A DNA stretch of 64,000 nt. Source: an uncultured Aquimarina sp. Lineage in GTDB: Bacteria; Bacteroidota; Bacteroidia; Flavobacteriales; Flavobacteriaceae. The translations under genes were made by a program, and so were the position numbers. The stretch lies in contig CANMDH010000017.1 in assembly GCA_947496555.1 (NCBI GenBank), forward strand, positions 38,198-102,197, read 5' to 3'. The notes below the pieces were generated by a model, which was given only the letters and a program-made list of their open reading frames with translations, was not told where the DNA came from and made no database searches. Positions 9,201-17,697 of this stretch are shown here, in pieces (position 1 is the first letter of the stretch; every line of letters begins with the position of its first letter).

Positions 9201-12200
9201 TCAACGGTATGATCTATTTCTACAAAACAATCTGTGCTTGTATCTGTAATTCTGAATCGATAATCTCTACTTTCGTCTGGTGCATTTGGTAATGTAAACA
9301 CTGCACCCGTTTCTGCTACAGGTGTACTAGGAATATTGTCAAAAGTAATTCCTGCTTGAGACAACCCAGTACCTGTAATTTCTTCAAAAGTAAACGGACC
9401 CGTTCCTCCTTCTACAGTTACGGTAACTTCTTCAGAAGTCACACATGTAATTCCTGGTGCGGTAACAGTAACCGTTTCATTGCTCATTCTAATAAATGGA
9501 TTTACTGTAGCACTTGTAGTGATCTCACAATTATTACTGTCTTTGATGGTAAAGTTATATACACCTGCTACCGAGGCAATGGTTTCGAACTGTATTCCTG
9601 CAGCACCTGCATCGGCATCTACAACAACCTCGTCAACCACTGGTGCCAGTGGTGCTGGTCGTGTATAGGATATTCTATAATTTCCACCTGCGGTAAGCGT
9701 TCCTCCAGAGATATCCATTGTAATCACTGGAAACTGTTCACTATTATCTGTTGCATCACAACTAAACGGTGATACCGCTGGTAGTGAAACTACGATTGCT
9801 GGTGCAGGATTAACCGTATATGTCTTTTCGTCAATACAGACTACATCGTCTGTCGCTCCAGGGCCATTAAGCTCGGTCACTACTACACGCACTGTATACG
9901 TGTCTGGTGCCAGATTATTAAATATATTACTATCCTGTAAACCTCTCGTATCACCAGTAACAGGAGCCGTAATAATCGCATACTGGTATGTTGCCGTTGG
10001 ATCTAAACCACCATTCAAGCTTACCTCGATTCTACCATTTCCCAACCCTGTATTAGGTGCCGGAGCAGGCGAAGCAGCATTACAACTTGCATCGGTTACA
10101 CCAACAGTATTATCTATATCTGGAGTTGTTGGAGCCTCGATACTAACAGGCGTATCAAAAGGGCATATTACACCGGGGGCTCCCATACCTGAATCTTCAA
10201 CTCTTACTAAATAGTCTCCGGCAGGTACATCTTCAAAACGATAACCGCTAGCAATCACACTTCCTGATACTCCTCCTACAGGGGTCAATGACAATCTATC
10301 TAGTAGCGTATATGTATGATTTGCAGCACCCGATCCAGATGAAACGCGTGTTGCCTCGATCACACCTAAAGGTGGTATCGAAGTACAATCAGGTGGTGTT
10401 ACAAATGCTGCTGTAATTTCAATCGGTGGGAATATAGTAATTGACGGCCTTGGTGCTACCTCACAACCATTATTGTCTCTTACAACTAATGCATAGGTTC
10501 CTGGGCTTGGGAACGTATATGTGTAGTTGCCCGGAGGTGCAGCTTCAAAAACTATCGGGTTCGTTCCGTCATCATATCCATAGAATATATTTCCATCAGA
10601 ATTTAATGCCAACAGATCTGCCGTTGTGGTAATCTGAAGTGTAAAATCGCTTAATGCACAAGGATTTGATACAACTCCCGGATTTGCAGTGATTGATGGT
10701 CCCGGGATTACATTGATATCAATTTCTAATGGTCCTACTATACAATTATTATCATCTACAGTATAAATATCCCATTGTAAATCCAATGGATCTGTAGGGT
10801 CTATTATAAAAGCATCATTAATTGTGGTTGCATCTAATGTAAAAGATGCTAGTGGTGGCAGAGCTGGTGGTATAAAAGTACCTCTTCGAACTCTATGGTA
10901 TCTATATCCTTCATCGGTCGTATTAATACCCCCCGTTGGTGTACCTCCATTAGTGGTTACTGAGAATGTTACCTCGGTATCACAAATTGCCACAGTGGGA
11001 TCGTCTGCGGTAGTTACAATTGGATCAGGAACTTCGATTTCAAAATTCACTCTCACGGGACATTGTGTACCATCAAATTCTTGAACATCAACATAATATA
11101 AACCTGCTGGTAAATCCGTAACATTAACTACTACATCACTACCAACGCCAGATGAACCTGTTGTATTTGTTCCCGTTGCAGGATTATTAGTTCCAAATTC
11201 AAAAACCGCCCAATTAACCTGGGTTACAGGAGGTACGGTTCCTAAAGAACTTACATCAATTGTAAATGTATACGCACCATCTGCTGGTAATGGAGTCACT
11301 GGGTCTCCGTCATCACAACTTATTGGAGTCACAGCAATGTCTATTAAAGCAGGCTCCGATGGAGGAGATTTAGGATCAACAAATTCCACATAACTACAAC
11401 TAGTGTTATCATCTATAATCAATACCCTATAACGAGTGTTAAATGGTAGATTTGAGATTCGTTGGTTTCTCTCTTGTGCGTCAGGAGGACTAGATGGGGT
11501 TGGTGTCCCGTTTAATGGAGGGCCAAATGGTCCTGCAATGGAAGTAGTTCCGTCAAACACCTCAATTGAGAATGGTCCAACTCCTCCTACAACTTGTACG
11601 TCTAGCGTTACTAAATCTGGACAAGTCGCTGTAGTAGCTGCAAAAATGGTCAAATCATTCGGGTCAGAAGCTACCTCATATGGGCCTAATCGTTCGGCAC
11701 AACCATTTTCATCTTCTACAAAGATATAGTATCTACCCGCATTCACCGGATTAAACACAACCGTGTTAGACATTATTGTTTGAGGATTCGACAAAACAGT
11801 AGGTGTAACAACCACAACTGGTACAAGAGGAAGCGTTGAAACATCCGCTTCAGCTACCAAAGTATACGTATAGGTCAATGCACCTCTATCCACAATGTCA
11901 ATTTCAATAGATCCAGGTCGAGTAGGCGGTACTAATGTATCATCACAGGTAATTGGATCAATTCTAGCCATACCATCTTGAGCAATAGGACCAGGAGAAA
12001 TTACACTTACTGTTTCAGGAAATCTACATCCTCTACTGTCTCTTACTACATAATTATATACCCCAGCAGGTAAATTAGGAATCTGTATCTGATTTGATAC
12101 CGTTTGCACAAAAGTATCGACCGTGGTTGCATCATTATCATCAAACTGTACAAAATACTCAGCCTCTGGCCCTGTAACTGTAATCGTTACTGTACCTCGA

Positions 12201-15200
12201 TCACCATCACAAGTTAAATCCACATTTGGATCAGTAATTGTTGGCGGCACGCGAACTGTTAACTCTCCTGTATCAGTAGCTACACAACGTGTACCTGTAC
12301 TACCTGCTCTATCGGTTACCGTAAACACATAGTTTCCTACATCTGGACTGTCAAAAAATATTGGTGCAGCCGTGGTTGTTACTCCTAAAGCGACATTACC
12401 GGTGGTAGTAGTCGTGGTGTTTTCAAATGTGATGTCGTAGTTTGCTGTACCCCCTGCAATAGTAAGTTCAAAGCGTCCATCTATATCCACAACCGTAGTA
12501 GGGTTACATGATAGATCATTGACCCTTCTTGCAGTAATCGTTAATAATGGTGCTACTACTTCGGTTAATGTTACCGAACAATTCTCGCTATCACTAAAAA
12601 CAATCTCATATGTTCCAGCCTGTGAGAAGGTGTTTGTTACAATTGGAGGACCAGCAATAGTCGTGTTGGTTTGAACCAATGTTCCATCTCGAGAAACAGT
12701 ATAGTTATATGGGGGGTTACCTACACTACCGTTAGCGTTTGGATCAACATTTATAGTAAAACTTACGGCGGCATCATCCAGACAAACATCAGAAGTGTCT
12801 GCTATTTCGGCCTGTAAGGGTGTTAATGGTGTAATTGTTAATGGCAATTGTGCACTACATATTCCTGTAACATCAAAAACCGTAATGGTATAATTAGGTA
12901 CCGGATCGCCTACTGGAACATTAGGTATATTATCTATAGCATCGGTTACCGGTGCAGGACCAAAAGTTCCGTTGGTTGGGTGCGATACTTGATACGTATA
13001 CGCAGGTCCATTGCCTCCCATAACATTGCTAATCGAAACCTCGTTAAGGTTTGTGGCACAATCCTGATTTGTAGGATTGATCGAAAATATGATAGGATCC
13101 GGTTGGGTAATTGTCACCGTTTCAGTATCGGTACAACCTGTAGAGCCAGCACCTATACTGGTATCTGTGATAGAAATCGTATACATTCCCGCCACAATAG
13201 GCGTCGCGACAGATCCCGTTATAACAACGGGATTGGTTGTGTTCCCATTTACGGTGATATTTGTTCCGGGTCCTGTAATTGTATAATTAAATTCTGTGCT
13301 GTTAGTTACTGTAAACTCAAAAGCTCCATCATTACCTCCGTTACAAGAAACCGGACTTGTTTGTCTTTGGTTTACAATCTCGCTTATCGGAATATTTGGT
13401 GGCGTAAAAATGGTGTTGTTTTCACAATTACTATCTGTTCTTCTTGCCTCTACAGTATAAGGAGTAGTGTTTTGGAATGTATACGTAGTAGTTGCTACAA
13501 AGCCAGTATCACCAACTCCTGTTGCAGGGTTAGGAGTTACTCTAAACAAATATGTAGCTGTCGCTGGTGCAGCCGAAAGTATTACATCAGTGGTTTGTGC
13601 CGTACAGTTAAAAGCGTCTGGTGTTACCGTTACAGAGTCGACCACTAATAGTGGATCGACATCAAAGGGTTCGCTCACCAAACAGTTAGCTGTAGGTGGT
13701 ACGGTTACCGGCACAACATTCCTAACATATACCACATGCGTTCCAGATCCCACTACATTGTTAATAGTAAATGGTGTAGCTGGTGCCGCGGTAAAGGTTC
13801 CCGTTGGGCTATCTAAGCTATATTCATAGTTTCCAGCACCGGCACCTCCTTCAATGTTTGTTACCACTATCGAAGCATTTGGATTTGCATTACAACTTAA
13901 TGGAGTAATGGTTCCTAAGGTAATCACAATCTCATCCGGCACTGTAAAATTAACTGCAGGCAATACTGTATCACAATTAATATTGTCCTGCACGGTCACT
14001 ACCGGGCTGGTAGTAGGAACAATATTTGCAAACGTATAGATACCTAAGCCATCTGGCGAAGCAGGTGAAGTAGCTGGTACAGCAGGATTACCATCAATCA
14101 AGAAGGTAAAGGGTCCTGATCCAGCGGTTACATTAACACTAATTCTTCCCAACTCATTAAAACAGGCTGGGTCGATAGACGATGCTGTTGCAGCTGTAAC
14201 TATCAAAGGATTAATCGTTGTACCTCCCTCGGTAACACATCCGGCTCCAGGTGAAGAATCTCTAACATAAATCGTGAAAGGAACTCCGGTAGTTACATCG
14301 GTATCGGCAAACCTAAATCTAAATGTATTAGGCGCGGGTGTATCGATTGGATTAATATAAAACTGTGTTAGCGAAAAATCAGAATTTGTACTAAAATCGT
14401 AGCTCCCGGATGGTGATGGTGATGTTATCGTTATATCTACAATAGCTATATATTGATCGTCATCAAAAGGACCAACATCACCAGGCGGTATTGGGTCTGG
14501 TGTTGGATTATAATCTGGATTACACTCTAGGTTTGCAACTGGTGTGATCGAAACCGCAAATGGATTACCATCATCTATGGTCAAATTTCTTGTTTCAAAA
14601 CAACTTGTAGCAGAATTATCATCATCTGAATACGCATTTAACACATAATCCCCAGGTATTAATCCTGTAAAATCTGCAGTTGGATCAGAGGATCCTGTAA
14701 TCGTTCTGGTAGTGAAACCAGGAGGTCCTGTAAGTACATAACGATATGTAGGCAGTCCTCCTGTAATGGTAACTTCAATGGTACCTGTAGAATTTACGTC
14801 ACCCGAAGCACAGACAGGCTGATCTGTAACCTGAGCATCCACATTTGGGTTTACCGCATTAATGGTTATTGAATTTGAAGGAAAGCTACAAGCACTTAGT
14901 GGTGATCCTATTTCTCTTGCACTAACAAAATAAGAACCGGCGGTAGTTATATTATCAAAAACATTGCCCCCTGGTCCCGATTGAGGGGTGCCAATAGGAG
15001 TTGGTGGGTTGGGTGCAGGATTCTCAAGGAACAATTGATATTCATATTGGCTTGAAGCTCCAGTAACCTGAAGCGCTCCAGGAACTGCACAAATAATATC
15101 TCTTATTTTTTCAATTACGGGATCAAAATTACTTTGGAATACATTAAAATATACTTCGTCTGGACAATCACCGTCTACCGTAGTTCTGATTCTATATTCT

Positions 15201-17680
15201 CCACTTGTATCGCCCGAAGGAAAAAGAGCAGTATTATTAGGGTCTAAAGTAAGTACCTCTCCAGTAAAAACCACTTCCCACTCTGCATCACAAGCTGAAT
15301 CTTCAGTAGGACAGTCTTCGTCTCTGTCTACTCCAGGACATGCCCCGTTTCTTAATCGTTCCCAAACCGTAGAAGCTCCTAAATTCGAGTCTAACGGTAA
15401 GGTTACACCAGATCCACATAAGAAAATTTCTGCGACCTCTTCGTCTGTATCTGGACATACACGCACATTTCCATCGGCATTAGGGTTTGAATCCAAATCC
15501 CCGTTTTGAATAATCTGAGCAATAGGATTGTCGGGGGCAGATTGTGGTAATACGTTAAACCTTCTTACCGTACCTCTACAATCGGTACTGGTAGTAGTTA
15601 CGACATAAGTTCCTGGCTCTGTTACTATAATATCTTGTGTATCCCTGGGAAATGAAGAATCAGACGGATCATCTTCTCGAGTCCATTCGTAAGTGGTGAA
15701 CCCATCTCCTCCTTGCAGAGTAACCCTATCTCGACATAAACGTGCATTTTCAGCTTCATTAAAACATGTTCCGTCATTAATCAAAAACGTAGAAGCACCT
15801 ACAACATTAAAGTTACAAACGTCTCGCTCTACAATACTACTATCTCCTCTTGGCAATCCTGAAATCGCACCAACATATTGAGACGTTGCAACATTTTCAA
15901 TTTCGTTAGAACATGCATCACGTAGTGCCGCACAATCTTCTACAACCCTAACCCTAAAACGAAATGTTATAGCAGGAGCACCCTCTACAACAGCACTGTC
16001 TGCAATCTCTAATAGAACGGATCCATTGGGTGTAGCGGGCGTAATTGTTGGATCATAAGTGGGGGTTATACCAGTATCTACTACCTCAAAAGAAACAAAA
16101 TCGATATTTACCGGTAAAATATCCAGAATTTCTGTGTTTAGCACATCTTCATTACCAACATTTTGGATCCTAATATCATAAAATATCTCCTCGTTAAAAT
16201 TTACATCCAAATCTGTAATATCATCAAAACCAATAGGGTCTACAGTTGTTTGCGCCGGATTTGCCCTTAATATCCTTTTGGTCATAATTAGTTCGGGTTC
16301 TATAATCTCTACCTCAAAACTTTGAACAAACACCTGATATTTATCTCCATCTGACCGAAGTCTGAAATTAACTTCTGTTTGATTATTGGTAATCAAGTCA
16401 TTACCATCTTCCTCGTTTTGTATATCAAAAATATCGATATCATAACCCAAGGTATTGGTTGAGGCGGGATTTCTCGTAGTGGTTATAATACCATCAACTG
16501 AAATAGAACTATCAAAGAAGTTGTCTATTAAATTGGGACGTCCTGCTATTCCATCATCCAAATCTGTGGAATTGGGAGGAACAGTGACTGTTGGATTAGG
16601 GGGATCTACAACAGTAGTGGGTTCGATAGAAATTATATCATCGTCAAAAGGACGGTCACCTTCATAAGATCCAATCCCATATCGCGCATTTACCGGTAAT
16701 CCCGGCGGCAATGTTGTGAACCCAGAGTATTGAATAGAAACATCTCCTGTAGAGCCAGAAACGGCTCCTAATCCATTATTTGTGCTGATAAATTTATTTG
16801 GTAACGAAGGATCCTCATAGATAATCACCAGAGTCCAACCACCACCAAAGTCACTAGTGTTGAAACCACCATCTGTATTGGTTTCAATAACACCTACCGA
16901 AGCTCTTTGGTCTGCTACAAAATAAGTCCCATCAGGATTCATTGTATTCATGTATTGCGTTACATCGGCATAACAATGGTAAGGGTAATCCACCACTCCG
17001 TTATTGATATTGGGCCATGCCGGATTGGGTGTAACACCGGGTCTCATATCATTAGGTCCAAAGTTTGGGTTATTTATTGATCCAGGATATCCATCATAAA
17101 TAATACGCACTTCACTTGGTGGTATGGTAACATATCCTGCAGTATTAGCTGCTCTAAATTTTACCGTATTAAAAGCGGGTCTTGGATCTGGAAGCGTTGG
17201 ATCATTATAATCTGCAATTAAACCTCTACTCCCTGCACTTACCAAATTGTCCATATCTATATAAGTCGCCGACCAATATAATCCAGCATACCTTACAATA
17301 CCACACGTTGTTTTTCTTGTGAAATCTGCACTACTCGAACTAAACGTGCTTGGGTCATTATCAATATCAACATAGGCATACTCATTAAATTGCCCATTTT
17401 CCAACGTACCAAAATATGGTTGGTCAGGGTCCCTGGGGGTATTATCATTAAATCTACTGGGAGCCACAATATTATTTCCTATCATTGTTAGTTCTCCTCG
17501 TAAATTGAGGGTACTTCCAGGTACCGGGTTAAAAGGTACACTGGCAGGGTTTTGTATCTGGCTATAGGATGTAAAACATCCAATCAAGAATAGTATGAGT
17601 ATGAGCACTTGCTTACTGCATTGAGGTATCCGTTTCATAAGCTGAGTATTTAGTGTTTTATTTTGGGTCATTCTAGTCAT
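6266..17680 (-). CDS. sprB: SprB-like giant gliding-motility adhesin, T9SS type B cargo
   Basis: A 3804-residue cell-surface protein, secreted by the type IX system and moved along the cell during gliding. Order of parts: a signal peptide ending in CFTSYSQ (about residues 15-41 if translation starts at the third Met); a surface N-terminal region; a DUF11/CARDB-like conserved-repeat domain (LIMTKRILRANPAQ onward, about 463-600); then from about residue 870 to 3640 dozens of beta-sandwich/SprB-type repeats with recurring CNG-D-G-I-x-V-x-x-x-GG and YTYT motifs, for example TCNGEDDGTITVTASGG; and a C-terminal ~95-residue type B sorting domain (NYFTPDSPTATPEERFWYP, EVMVFDRYGRMLAEF, LPSGDYWFTI, FTGHFTLYR). 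Three in-frame starts exist (17680, 17671, 17638); the last gives the shortest signal peptide. F. johnsoniae SprB is longer (~6500 residues). Follows sprD-like by 17 bp. Confidence 0.83.
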   Translation of the reverse strand: MTRMTQNKTLNTQLMKRIPQCSKQVLILILFLIGCFTSYSQIQNPASVPFNPVPGSTLNLRGELTMIGNNIVAPSRFNDNTPRDPDQPYFGTLENGQFNEYAYVDIDNDPSTFSSSSADFTRKTTCGIVRYAGLYWSATYIDMDNLVSAGSRGLIADYNDPTLPDPRPAFNTVKFRAANTAGYVTIPPSEVRIIYDGYPGSINNPNFGPNDMRPGVTPNPAWPNINNGVVDYPYHCYADVTQYMNTMNPDGTYFVADQRASVGVIETNTDGGFNTSDFGGGWTLVIIYEDPSLPNKFISTNNGLGAVSGSTGDVSIQYSGFTTLPPGLPVNARYGIGSYEGDRPFDDDIISIEPTTVVDPPNPTVTVPPNSTDLDDGIAGRPNLIDNFFDSSISVDGIITTTRNPASTNTLGYDIDIFDIQNEEDGNDLITNNQTEVNFRLRSDGDKYQVFVQSFEVEIIEPELIMTKRILRANPAQTTVDPIGFDDITDLDVNFNEEIFYDIRIQNVGNEDVLNTEILDILPVNIDFVSFEVVDTGITPTYDPTITPATPNGSVLLEIADSAVVEGAPAITFRFRVRVVEDCAALRDACSNEIENVATSQYVGAISGLPRGDSSIVERDVCNFNVVGASTFLINDGTCFNEAENARLCRDRVTLQGGDGFTTYEWTREDDPSDSSFPRDTQDIIVTEPGTYVVTTTSTDCRGTVRRFNVLPQSAPDNPIAQIIQNGDLDSNPNADGNVRVCPDTDEEVAEIFLCGSGVTLPLDSNLGASTVWERLRNGACPGVDRDEDCPTEDSACDAEWEVVFTGEVLTLDPNNTALFPSGDTSGEYRIRTTVDGDCPDEVYFNVFQSNFDPVIEKIRDIICAVPGALQVTGASSQYEYQLFLENPAPNPPTPIGTPQSGPGGNVFDNITTAGSYFVSAREIGSPLSACSFPSNSITINAVNPNVDAQVTDQPVCASGDVNSTGTIEVTITGGLPTYRYVLTGPPGFTTRTITGSSDPTADFTGLIPGDYVLNAYSDDDNSATSCFETRNLTIDDGNPFAVSITPVANLECNPDYNPTPDPIPPGDVGPFDDDQYIAIVDITITSPSPSGSYDFSTNSDFSLTQFYINPIDTPAPNTFRFRFADTDVTTGVPFTIYVRDSSPGAGCVTEGGTTINPLIVTAATASSIDPACFNELGRISVNVTAGSGPFTFLIDGNPAVPATSPASPDGLGIYTFANIVPTTSPVVTVQDNINCDTVLPAVNFTVPDEIVITLGTITPLSCNANPNASIVVTNIEGGAGAGNYEYSLDSPTGTFTAAPATPFTINNVVGSGTHVVYVRNVVPVTVPPTANCLVSEPFDVDPLLVVDSVTVTPDAFNCTAQTTDVILSAAPATATYLFRVTPNPATGVGDTGFVATTTYTFQNTTPYTVEARRTDSNCENNTIFTPPNIPISEIVNQRQTSPVSCNGGNDGAFEFTVTNSTEFNYTITGPGTNITVNGNTTNPVVITGSVATPIVAGMYTISITDTSIGAGSTGCTDTETVTITQPDPIIFSINPTNQDCATNLNEVSISNVMGGNGPAYTYQVSHPTNGTFGPAPVTDAIDNIPNVPVGDPVPNYTITVFDVTGICSAQLPLTITPLTPLQAEIADTSDVCLDDAAVSFTINVDPNANGSVGNPPYNYTVSRDGTLVQTNTTIAGPPIVTNTFSQAGTYEIVFSDSENCSVTLTEVVAPLLTITARRVNDLSCNPTTVVDIDGRFELTIAGGTANYDITFENTTTTTTGNVALGVTTTAAPIFFDSPDVGNYVFTVTDRAGSTGTRCVATDTGELTVRVPPTITDPNVDLTCDGDRGTVTITVTGPEAEYFVQFDDNDATTVDTFVQTVSNQIQIPNLPAGVYNYVVRDSRGCRFPETVSVISPGPIAQDGMARIDPITCDDTLVPPTRPGSIEIDIVDRGALTYTYTLVAEADVSTLPLVPVVVVTPTVLSNPQTIMSNTVVFNPVNAGRYYIFVEDENGCAERLGPYEVASDPNDLTIFAATTATCPDLVTLDVQVVGGVGPFSIEVFDGTTSIAGPFGPPLNGTPTPSSPPDAQERNQRISNLPFNTRYRVLIIDDNTSCSYVEFVDPKSPPSEPALIDIAVTPISCDDGDPVTPLPADGAYTFTIDVSSLGTVPPVTQVNWAVFEFGTNNPATGTNTTGSSGVGSDVVVNVTDLPAGLYYVDVQEFDGTQCPVRVNFEIEVPDPIVTTADDPTVAICDTEVTFSVTTNGGTPTGGINTTDEGYRYHRVRRGTFIPPALPPLASFTLDATTINDAFIIDPTDPLDLQWDIYTVDDNNCIVGPLEIDINVIPGPSITANPGVVSNPCALSDFTLQITTTADLLALNSDGNIFYGYDDGTNPIVFEAAPPGNYTYTFPSPGTYALVVRDNNGCEVAPRPSITIFPPIEITAAFVTPPDCTSIPPLGVIEATRVSSGSGAANHTYTLLDRLSLTPVGGVSGSVIASGYRFEDVPAGDYLVRVEDSGMGAPGVICPFDTPVSIEAPTTPDIDNTVGVTDASCNAASPAPAPNTGLGNGRIEVSLNGGLDPTATYQYAIITAPVTGDTRGLQDSNIFNNLAPDTYTVRVVVTELNGPGATDDVVCIDEKTYTVNPAPAIVVSLPAVSPFSCDATDNSEQFPVITMDISGGTLTAGGNYRISYTRPAPLAPVVDEVVVDADAGAAGIQFETIASVAGVYNFTIKDSNNCEITTSATVNPFIRMSNETVTVTAPGITCVTSEEVTVTVEGGTGPFTFEEITGTGLSQAGITFDNIPSTPVAETGAVFTLPNAPDESRDYRFRITDTSTDCFVEIDHTVDAVDDLDVVAEQLNPERCTGDADGTIRITVSGYTFDDGTTVTVGGDLNYVIIDPDTGLEVVDGLGGPIAGSSGTLTMTTDPQVFDLPFGAAADNYIVRVTQVGNPMCDEEDPVTIQGPPDFELIVPPFITTTCDVPLNNGSFTATTNGARGTVTYLIVETGDTSANGTFTDLGPTDPTTPRTYTVVARDTFTDPTSPTGTSFCEDTATIEVRPPANDVNITAANPFGVTCNGDVDGRIEVIATGTDLPLTYTITPAVTGVESDRTDNPNFTLLSPGDYIITVYDRSNCSDVSGTVNIPEPNPVNIIVDDVTSTTCTVTTADVTLTVTSDVAAPYTVEARDVTLRDEISTPSNPILDADRDRLVRQETTDATGTVTFTGLPEGIYEFFAIDGNTCESQRTGSVVIDAPDQIMAELDLSNTMIVCFGDATGSVNLISTTGGLGNNMYSLDVIPADTSIAPFTTPLQGDPFFTDLVAGQYIYRIESVPGSGCQFSAPFEITQPDTPFEATAEATNITCNGEDDGTITVTASGGNTNNPYRYSLFNSVGERVFEFVSDEADNVIGSHVFEDLAQDLTGYTVIAEDGLGCTVTITPVIIVEPAPILIDITATTAEVCAGDSDGTATFSITGGTANPDPTQPTYTWSINGIDFMPVTDPTNLFVEDLPSGTNTLYIRDFNGVACETPREFIIDPGVLLEAQLEERLICPIWSDPLADQVPTIITPQIYEVEFNISPETESLGVIYRLVRTDGSTGPAEYSGFQRVFEVTPGTYDAIMLFNMCERTVGTIVVPEYTPLDVPVVQMTGNPQDPNEYEILATGGNRLENDPFYTFFVALLEDGGTVNDIQYPLEVEDNTFAIRETGDYLIRVIDASGCEVSVILNLTYINIRIPNYFTPDSPTATPEERFWYPRQITPNIDDPFFFENMEVMVFDRYGRMLAEFRGDQQGWDGLYQGKQLPSGDYWFTIQLNDVDSREFTGHFTLYR

Positions 17681-17697
17681 TATCTGGGGTAATTATT

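Noticed and set aside
9356-9772. 138-residue plus-strand open frame inside sprB
   Set aside because: Same shadow effect: long frames opposite sprB come from its base composition; Ser/Cys/Asn-rich and without any recognisable motif.
12848-13648. 266-residue plus-strand open frame inside sprB
   Set aside because: It lies opposite the repeat region of the giant adhesin. Its Cys/Ser/Arg-rich composition is what the reverse complement of Thr/Val/Gly-rich coding DNA gives. No domain, promoter or start context.
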